The position numbers were made by a program, and so were the translations under genes. The notes beneath the pieces were generated by a model, which saw only the letters and a program-made list of their open reading frames with translations, ran no database searches and had not been told where the DNA came from. A stretch of 11,117 nucleotides of DNA from Promethearchaeota archaeon (lineage in GTDB: Archaea; Asgardarchaeota; Lokiarchaeia; Sigyniarchaeales; SOKP01). The stretch lies in assembly GCA_019894815.1 (NCBI GenBank), contig JAGXNU010000007.1, positions 1-11,117 of the forward strand, read 5' to 3'. Shown here in pieces: positions 6,796-11,117 of this stretch (positions within the stretch are counted from its first letter, which is position 1; the number at the start of each line of letters is the position of its first letter).

Positions 6796-6818
6796 TCTAA
6801 TAAAAAAATTTGAAAAAA
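6796..6818 (-). terminator. T-rich terminator candidate after the TBP gene
   Basis: On the minus strand, directly downstream of the TBP stop, two runs TTTTTTC and TTTTTTT separated by AAA appear. This is the form of an archaeal U-tract terminator; there is no stem. Confidence 0.45.
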
Positions 6819-7490
6819 TTAGATAAATGTAATATCTTCGTAGTCAGTATTACTTAATTCCTTTTTAGCTACTCCTAATTCTCGAACTTGCTGATTTAAT
6901 TTTCTTACAGCATCTCTAACAATTTCTTTTTTCTTTGCTCCTGTACATACAATCCGTCCCGTTGAAAATATCAAGAATACCGTTTTCGGGTCGGGCATGC
7001 GGTAAATTAACCCAGGAAACACTTCCGGTTCATACATTGCAAATTCCATTACAATTGCAGCCATGTTTAGGTCAATGTTCGTATGCAAATCGCCACTTGC
7101 AACTATGTTTTGAATAGTAATTTCAGGATTTGATACCTTAATTCCTGCCTTTCTAATATTTTTAACAACTTTTTCCACAACTCTTGGAGCTTCGCGTGCT
7201 TTTCTTAACCCAGTTACTACCATTTTTCCCGTGGAGAAGATGAGGATTGTTGCGCGAGGTTTTTCGATTCGCATTACGAGACCTGGAAATCGTTCTGGAT
7301 TATATTCTACATCAGCATGTTTTCGGGCAATTTGATTTAGATCAATCTTTTCTGTAATTTCTACTACAACTGTAGCTACAACATTTTCAATTTTATAATC
7401 TAAACCTTCTTCAGCTTCCAATTCTTCTTCATCATCTTCATCATCGTCTTCCTCTTCCTCATCAATATCTTCAATTTCTTCTTCTGGCAT
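6819..7490 (-). CDS. tbp: TATA-box binding protein with acidic N-terminal extension
   Basis: General transcription factor that binds the TATA box and recruits TFB and RNA polymerase. It has the two-repeat saddle: repeat 1 (about 33-121) with RFPGLVMRI and LIFSTGKMVVTG, and repeat 2 (about 123-212) with VFPGLIYRM and LIFSTGRIVCTG. The four DNA-kinking phenylalanines correspond to Phe68, Phe85, Phe158 and Phe175. The core is canonical; the unusual part is residues 3-28, where about 22 of 26 residues are Asp or Glu. Many archaeal TBPs carry a short acidic tail at the C-terminus instead; here the C-terminus is only mildly acidic (DYEDITFI). There is no other in-frame start before the core that would remove the tract. 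It is transcribed in the same direction as the upstream GTPase, with a 183-base gap that probably holds its own promoter. Confidence 0.97.
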   Translation of the reverse strand: MPEEEIEDIDEEEEDDDEDDEEELEAEEGLDYKIENVVATVVVEITEKIDLNQIARKHADVEYNPERFPGLVMRIEKPRATILIFSTGKMVVTGLRKAREAPRVVEKVVKNIRKAGIKVSNPEITIQNIVASGDLHTNIDLNMAAIVMEFAMYEPEVFPGLIYRMPDPKTVFLIFSTGRIVCTGAKKKEIVRDAVRKLNQQVRELGVAKKELSNTDYEDITFI

Positions 7491-7673
7491 GTTAATCTCA
7501 ATTTCTAATATGATTTGAATTTCTATTACTTATTACATAAATTATCTTAAAAAGTTAGTAATTAATAGATATAATTTAATGTAAATATGTGATCATTTAT
7601 AAATGCTTTATAAGTGCTCTATAATTTATGGGGAGAATAATAAAGAGAAGTACATTTAAGATTTTTATAACGA
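7491..7673 (-). promoter_or_regulatory. Probable TBP promoter region
   Basis: The minus strand holds two TATA-like elements in tandem: CTTATAAAGC (about 7605-7614) and the perfect 12-base palindrome CATTTATAAATG (7594-7605). They lie about 105-125 bases before the TBP start, implying a leader of some 80 bases if used; closer A/T elements also exist. No other gene is visible in this gap. Confidence 0.35.
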
Positions 7674-8201
7674 CTAAGCTTTCATAATTTTATCCAAAAT
7701 AGTTTTTATCATCTTATTAAATGCTTCTTCCACATTGGTTCCAATTTTCGCTGATGTAGAAATAAATTCAATGTTAAATTCCTTAGCGAACTCTATTGCT
7801 TCTTTATCTGAGATTTGGGCTTTACCTTTTAAGTCATTTTTATTGCCAATCAATAAGATGGGTTCATCTTCTCTAGCTAATTTAAAATCCTGTATCCAAT
7901 CTCTTAATTTTTCAAAACTTTTACTTTGGGTGACATCAAATATTAGTAAAGCACCATTTGCCCCTTCTAAATATAATTTTCGGAGACTTTTAAAGGATTC
8001 TTGACCGCCAAGGTCCCATAATTGTGCTACTATTTCACCATATCCTTCTAAATTCAAATCTTTCTTTAGTAGATTTACTCCTAGCGTGCTTTTATAGTTA
8101 TCTTTAAACTTATTTTCGATAAACCTATAAACTAAGGATGTTTTTCCAACATTAGCTTCTCCAAGTAAACAGATTTTTACGATGTAATTTGGTTCAGTCA
8201 T
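7674..8201 (-). CDS. Ras/Rab-like small GTPase
   Basis: 175-residue Ras-superfamily GTPase. G1 is GEANVGKTS (14-22, Lys20), G2 is Thr39 in STLGVN, G3 is WDLGGQE (62-68, Gln67), G4 is NKND (120-123) and G5 is TSAK (149-152). The RFIENKF...Y and LIFDVTQSKSFEKLRDW segments are very Rab-like, whereas the GG in WDLGGQE recalls Arf/Rag-type switch II, a mixture often seen in Asgard GTPases. It has no C-terminal cysteine or N-terminal myristoylation glycine, so there is no obvious lipid anchor. The core is more canonical than that of the GTPase at 5261-5806. TTGATC lies just upstream of the ATG as a weak ribosome site. It lies on the same strand as TBP downstream and the unknown 108-residue gene upstream, with gaps of 183 and 81 bases, so an operon is not clear. 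Confidence 0.94.
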   Translation of the reverse strand: MTEPNYIVKICLLGEANVGKTSLVYRFIENKFKDNYKSTLGVNLLKKDLNLEGYGEIVAQLWDLGGQESFKSLRKLYLEGANGALLIFDVTQSKSFEKLRDWIQDFKLAREDEPILLIGNKNDLKGKAQISDKEAIEFAKEFNIEFISTSAKIGTNVEEAFNKMIKTILDKIMKA

Positions 8202-8282
8202 AATCGATCAAGTCATATTAATTACTACATTGATAATAGAGTTTATTCTTATTAACTATTTTCCTCAATACGATATTAGATG

Positions 8283-8609
8283 TTAAAACGATTTTATATC
8301 TCTTTTTTGAGTAATTGCACGAATACTATTTGCGTATTCTTCATCAAGAGTTTGTATTAAATCGTGTTTTTTTGCCTTATTGACAGCAAAAATAAACAGA
8401 TGATTTAAACTATAATCGTTATTTTTCTCATAGATATCTCCTTCAGTTTCAAATTTACTACTGTTCTGATCAATAAAATTACATAAAATATATCGATTTT
8501 CTCTTTTTAGATTCAATTCGTTTAGGATTCCATACATTTTCAGGATATTATAACCATGAAAAGATTGAGATAAGTGGAGTAATCTTTCTTTTTTTAATAT
8601 AGTCGACAT
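8283..8609 (-). CDS. Hypothetical protein, 108 residues
   Basis: I do not recognise this protein. It begins with a basic helix (STILKKERLLHLSQSFHGY) and continues through alternating hydrophobic stretches (ILKMYGILNELNL, RYILCNFIDQ, LNHLFIFAVNKAKK) to a charged C-terminal helix. It has one cysteine, no membrane segment, no signal peptide and no clear DNA-binding motif. Composition and codon use look like those of the neighbours. The ATG start is supported by no strong Shine-Dalgarno; a perfect palindrome, GTGATATCAC, lies about 50 bases upstream. It stands alone between the GTPase and the aminotransferase, all on the minus strand. It is probably a real gene, because the frame is open over 108 codons in AT-rich DNA with no competing frame. 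Confidence 0.6.
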   Translation of the reverse strand: MSTILKKERLLHLSQSFHGYNILKMYGILNELNLKRENRYILCNFIDQNSSKFETEGDIYEKNNDYSLNHLFIFAVNKAKKHDLIQTLDEEYANSIRAITQKRDIKSF

Positions 8610-8655
8610 AAATAATTAAATTCGACATTGGTTTATTTTCAAGAATATTATTTAG

Positions 8656-8665
8656 GTGATATCAC
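8656..8665. promoter_or_regulatory. Perfect 10-base palindrome, possible operator
   Basis: GTGATATCAC reads the same on both strands and lies 47-56 bases upstream of the 108-residue gene and 29-38 bases past the end of the aminotransferase gene. It could bind a dimeric regulator, but a single copy of this length can arise by chance. Confidence 0.25.
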
Positions 8666-8679
8666 AATAATATGACGAG

Positions 8680-8693
8680 AAAAAAAGGAGTTC
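8680..8693 (-). terminator. T7 tract after the aminotransferase gene
   Basis: Seven A bases on the plus strand (8680-8686) give TTTTTTT on the minus strand seven bases beyond the stop of the DegT-family gene, a simple archaeal terminator candidate. Confidence 0.35.
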
Positions 8694-9827
8694 CTAGTTA
8701 TTTGCGAGTTTTTTTATTGTTTCAATATTTTCATCGAGAGTTTCTCTAGATATCTTTGGGTGTATATCAAGAGCAAAAATTTCATTAGTAACTTGTTCTA
8801 CGATTGGTAATGAAATATCCTTATAATTAACATCTCTACCGTAATATGGACAAGACCATGGACATCCTTTAGGATACGCAATCTTTTCTTGAAATAATTT
8901 AGTTTTATAAAGGGGTTTTGGGTAAAGAACTTTACTCCTAGGAAATTTATCTAAAAATTCCATCTTGTTCATATTAATGATAGAGGGGTGAATTCGTCCA
9001 ATCCAATAATTGAAAGCAGGGTCACAATATTTTGGAACGTATGGAGGATCAATTCCATCAAGATTTTGAATTCCTTCAGTCAAATAACGGGCATTTTCGT
9101 TCCTTATTTTAATAAAATCATCCATTTTTTTCAGTTGTACTCCCCCAATTGCTCCTTGTATTTCAGTCATGCGATAATTATAGCCTAGTCTATTATATAC
9201 ATACCAAGAAGGTTCACCATGGTGTCGAATTAACTTACATTGTTCTGCGAGTTCGTCGCTATTAGTTATAATCATACCTCCTTCACCAGTAGTTATATTT
9301 TTCGAGGGATAAAAGCTAAAACACCCAATTTCACCAATAGATCCTACCATTTTATTATTACATTTTGCACCTATTGACTGACATGCATCTTCAATAATAA
9401 ATATCCCATGATCATTTGCTATTTCTTTTAATTCATTCATATTTGCTGCGATTCCAGCTAAATGCACTGGCATAATGGCTTTTGTTTTATCCGTTATTTT
9501 TTCTTTAACGGATTTAGGATCCAGAGTATAGGATTTATTATCTATATCAGCAAATATAGGAATTGCATTATTATGAAGGATAGAGCTCGCTGTTGCTATA
9601 AAAGTAAAAGGAGGGACGATTATTTCATCTCCGGGTCCTATATCTAATGCCGCTATAGCAATATGAAGAGCTGCAGTACCTGTATTTATTCCTATAGCAT
9701 GCTTAACACCATGATACCTTGCAAAATCCTTCTCAAATTTTTTAACATATTCTCCATGAAGGAGTGTTAACATTTGCGATTCCATTACCTTTATAACTTC
9801 TTTTTGTTCCTCATTAGTCAGATTCAT
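8694..9827 (-). CDS. DegT/DnrJ/EryC1/StrS-family aminotransferase
   Basis: PLP-dependent aminotransferase that aminates keto-sugars, usually nucleotide-activated, for glycans or surface polysaccharide. The fold-type I landmarks are GINTGTAALHIAI (46-58), VPPFTFIATA (71-80), VHLAGIAANM (121-130), IIEDACQSIGA (144-154, Asp147 contacting the PLP nitrogen) and SFYPSKNITTGEGGMI, where Lys176 forms the Schiff base. The length of 377 residues is typical. The C-terminal part carries KGCPWSCPYY (Cys322 and Cys326), a form I associate with one subgroup that includes scyllo-inosose/keto-cyclitol aminotransferases, so a sugar or an inositol-like substrate is possible. No dehydratase, nucleotidyltransferase or glycosyltransferase lies beside it. 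An A/T box at about 9850-9863 sits some 25-35 bases before the start, giving a short or absent leader. The family is certain; the substrate is unknown. Confidence 0.93.
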   Translation of the reverse strand: MNLTNEEQKEVIKVMESQMLTLLHGEYVKKFEKDFARYHGVKHAIGINTGTAALHIAIAALDIGPGDEIIVPPFTFIATASSILHNNAIPIFADIDNKSYTLDPKSVKEKITDKTKAIMPVHLAGIAANMNELKEIANDHGIFIIEDACQSIGAKCNNKMVGSIGEIGCFSFYPSKNITTGEGGMIITNSDELAEQCKLIRHHGEPSWYVYNRLGYNYRMTEIQGAIGGVQLKKMDDFIKIRNENARYLTEGIQNLDGIDPPYVPKYCDPAFNYWIGRIHPSIINMNKMEFLDKFPRSKVLYPKPLYKTKLFQEKIAYPKGCPWSCPYYGRDVNYKDISLPIVEQVTNEIFALDIHPKISRETLDENIETIKKLANN

Positions 9828-9969
9828 CGTTAATCGAGTATTCTAAATATTGATAAATAAAAAACTTTTTTATCTTTTCAAAATTCATTGCTAATATTGC
9901 TGAAGAACTAAAAAAAATGAATTTGCAACTATTAAATACCTTAAATCCTAACAGTGAGATATAATTTAT
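9828..9969 (-). promoter_or_regulatory. Intergenic gap: aminotransferase promoter and upstream terminator candidates
   Basis: On the minus strand a T8 tract (9910-9917) may end the transcript of the upstream gene. A TATA-like TTTTTTATTTATC (about 9850-9862) lies some 25-35 bases before the aminotransferase ATG. No gene or hairpin is visible. Confidence 0.35.
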
Positions 9970-10605
9970 TTAAAACAGTAAATAATATGAATCTTTTTGA
10001 TGATTATATCCAATAATTTCATTTTTCATCAAGGTTTCAAGAACAGAATTTATCCAATTCTTACTGGTATCTACATTTTTACAGATATCACAATAAACCA
10101 TCTCCTCGTTTACCGCTAAGAGAAATTGAATTTTACTTTTAACTTTCAGATGGTCTGATTTAACTATTTTTTCAAATCTTTTTCTCCAATCATATTCAAA
10201 TGTTTTTAGCTGTGCTACTTCATTACTAAGTTTAGCAATTACCTCATCCCGGGTTCTAAAGACCTTTAACGATAAATCATATTTTTCTTTAAGATGTTTC
10301 TTTAGTTTTTCTTCTTTTATATCCAAGTCGAGCTCTTTTTTGAATTCATCGAGAATTACAGTATAATCCGAGGCATCATCATATTTGTCTAAAACTAATA
10401 CGATGATTATATTTTTATTCTCATTATAATAAGAAATTGAGTTCCAATCCTTTTCTTCAATGGTTATATAACTTTCAACAAAATTATGAGAGATTTGTAT
10501 TTGTTGGACAACGTTATTAGGGATTTCAAAATCCTCGGGATATTTCAAGTAAATTTTGCCGCCGATCTGCTCATCCCAACGTATTAGGAAAATTCCAAGA
10601 GGAAT
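9970..10605 (-). CDS. WD...YP-type Asgard protein with probable C-terminal winged helix; likely ATT start
   Basis: 211 residues if started at ATT 10605. A TTG at 10548 is the first conventional start, but the 19 codons before it extend the conserved-looking N-terminus (IFLIRWDEQIGGKIY, then YPEDFEIP), and GAGGTGA (minus strand, 10613-10619) sits 7 bases before the ATT. An in-frame TGA at 10618-10620 leaves no ATG, GTG or other TTG. The N-terminal domain (1-100) has the order strand WD-x-x-x-G, YP, helix with SHNF, strand IIIVLVLDKYDD, helix. I associate this layout with a longin/roadblock-like family common in Lokiarchaeia. A charged coiled helix (115-155) follows, then a segment resembling a winged helix: FLLAVNEEMVYCDICKN, then WINSVLETLMKNEIIGY and a wing SYYLLF. 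It is perhaps a sensor or regulator linked to GTPase signalling; the function is not established. Confidence 0.78.
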   Translation of the reverse strand: MPLGIFLIRWDEQIGGKIYLKYPEDFEIPNNVVQQIQISHNFVESYITIEEKDWNSISYYNENKNIIIVLVLDKYDDASDYTVILDEFKKELDLDIKEEKLKKHLKEKYDLSLKVFRTRDEVIAKLSNEVAQLKTFEYDWRKRFEKIVKSDHLKVKSKIQFLLAVNEEMVYCDICKNVDTSKNWINSVLETLMKNEIIGYNHQKDSYYLLF

Positions 10606-10612
10606 TTTATCT

Positions 10613-10619
10613 TCACCTC
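10613..10619 (-). promoter_or_regulatory. Strong Shine-Dalgarno GAGGTGA that sets an ATT start
   Basis: On the minus strand GAGGTGA is fully complementary to the archaeal 16S 3' end (anti-SD CACCUCC). The 7-base spacer is followed by ATT at 10605-10603, in frame with the downstream protein. It lies 64 bases upstream of the TTG start and so argues against that start. Confidence 0.75.
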
Positions 10620-10655
10620 AACTTTGCTATACTTTCTTTTACCTTATACCTTCTC

Positions 10656-10668
10656 TTAAATTATAAAA
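10656..10668 (-). promoter_or_regulatory. TATA-like box upstream of the WD...YP/winged-helix gene
   Basis: The minus strand reads TTTTATAATTTAA about 50-63 bases before the ATT start, placing transcription start near 10632-10638 and giving a leader of about 30 bases that contains the GAGGTGA site. This agrees with translation from the ATT. Confidence 0.45.
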
Positions 10669-10798
10669 GTCAGCATTAATAAATTTAATTTAAAATTAGT
10701 TAATTTTATTTATCGAAAAAATTGAAATTTGCAAAATTCTTGTATTTTTCAAAAAAAAATAAATAGAACGATGAGTAATTTTATGTAGGGAAGAACAC
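10669..10798 (+). promoter_or_regulatory. Upstream region of the GIY-YIG gene
   Basis: Low-complexity A/T sequence. AAAAATAAATAG (about 10755-10766) is a TATA-like candidate some 35-45 bases before the ATG, and TAGGGAAG just ahead of the start is a weak ribosome site. Nothing else is visible. Confidence 0.25.
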
Positions 10799-11080
10799 AT
10801 GACTTTCTACTACGTGTATATTTTAGAAACGATTGGAAAAAATAATAAGAAAAGATTTTATACGGGTTATACAAATAATTTGAAGCGAAGATTAGAGGAG
10901 CATAGAAATGGGCGAGGAGCTAAATTTTGTAAGGGGAAGAAATTAGAATTAAAGTATTTTGAAACATACACGGAAAGGAAAGAAGCAATGAGACGGGAAT
11001 TAGAGATTAAAACTTTTTCAAGAAAAGAAAAATTTGGGCTAATTAAACGTTCAAATGAAATTGAGGATATAGTTGATTGA
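10799..11080 (+). CDS. Small GIY-YIG nuclease-domain protein (UPF0213/YhbQ-like)
   Basis: 93-residue stand-alone GIY-YIG domain. The GIY strand appears as YYVYILE (4-10) and the YIG strand as FYTGYTNNLKRRLEEH (20-35), with the catalytic-type Arg at about 30-31 and the His of the family at 35. A central loop GRGAKFCKGKKLELKYFE follows, and the family helix ERKEAMRRELEIK (59-71) carries the metal-binding Glu (probably Glu67). The length is normal for the UPF0213 group, which has no added DNA-binding domain; some members show DNase activity, but a clear cellular role is not settled. The C-terminus is basic then acidic. It is transcribed alone, divergent from the WD...YP gene. The family call is strong; it is not evidence of an intron or homing element, since no host gene is split here. 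Confidence 0.93.
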   Translation: MTFYYVYILETIGKNNKKRFYTGYTNNLKRRLEEHRNGRGAKFCKGKKLELKYFETYTERKEAMRRELEIKTFSRKEKFGLIKRSNEIEDIVD

Positions 11081-11083
11081 ACA

Positions 11084-11117
11084 TCAATTTTTACTAATAT
11101 TAGCTGGTTTACCAGCG
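11084..11117 (-). CDS. Possible C-terminal end of a minus-strand gene running off the window
   Basis: Reading inward on the minus strand, one frame gives AGKPANISKN followed by TGA at 11086-11084. The convergent position just past the GIY-YIG stop fits a gene end, but eleven codons are too few to identify anything. Confidence 0.25.
   Translation of the reverse strand, partial: AGKPANISKN

Noticed and set aside
8988..9188. Short plus-strand frames inside the DegT-family aminotransferase (also 9462-9647)
   Set aside because: These are antisense shadows of a gene with an intact PLP site, with no start signals and no protein-like composition.
10799..11080. GIY-YIG gene as a homing endonuclease or mobile element
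   Set aside because: It has the size and motifs of the stand-alone UPF0213 group, with no split host gene, intron or terminal repeats nearby.
11103..11116. Hairpin GCTGG-TTTA-CCAGC at the window end as a terminator
   Set aside because: The stem is only 5 bases with no T tract after it in the window, and the same bases can be read as the end of a minus-strand coding region.
1..11117. tRNA, rRNA, CRISPR arrays or insertion sequences
   Set aside because: No cloverleaf, regularly spaced repeats, transposase motifs or terminal inverted repeats were seen on either strand; a dedicated search was not possible.

Overview
The window is AT-rich (about two thirds A+T by eye) and archaeal. It encodes a two-repeat TATA-binding protein, a deoxyhypusine synthase family enzyme and an archaeal-type arginyl-tRNA synthetase, and several genes have A/T-rich TATA-like boxes 25-60 bases upstream. 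Two eukaryote-like Ras/Rab-type small GTPases lie within 3 kb of each other, and two further proteins resemble the longin-like and WD...YP proteins I associate with Asgard archaea. The best guess is therefore an Asgard archaeon, probably Lokiarchaeia-like. No rRNA, tRNA, CRISPR array, insertion sequence or phage gene is visible.

Layout. (1) 1-2793, plus strand: a tight run of argS (C-terminal part), a ureohydrolase/agmatinase and a deoxyhypusine synthase family gene, with 15-18 base gaps. It looks like one operon linking arginine/agmatine chemistry to polyamine or hypusine formation. (2) 2799-3263, minus: a small longin-like protein of unknown role, convergent with (1). (3) 3410-4594, plus: an M29 aminopeptidase, convergent 8 bases apart with pncC (4603-5085, minus), an NMN deamidase. 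(4) 5261-6719, plus: a Ras-like GTPase, a small thioredoxin-fold protein, and a V4R-domain gene broken by an in-frame TAA. (5) 6819-8609, minus: TBP with an acidic N-terminus, a second Ras/Rab-like GTPase, and an unrecognised 108-residue protein. (6) 8694-9827, minus: a DegT/DnrJ/EryC1/StrS sugar aminotransferase. (7) 9970-10605, minus: a WD...YP-type protein with a probable winged-helix C-terminus, which seems to start at a rare ATT codon behind a perfect Shine-Dalgarno. (8) 10799-11080, plus: a small GIY-YIG nuclease-domain protein.

Most of the window is housekeeping genes mixed with Asgard-type signalling genes. The points most worth following are the agmatinase/deoxyhypusine synthase pair, where the synthase seems to lack several residues that bind spermidine in the human enzyme; the ATT start; the interrupted V4R gene; and the GTPase-thioredoxin pair. 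I see no clear-cut new defence or mobile system. All intergenic gaps are under 200 bases.
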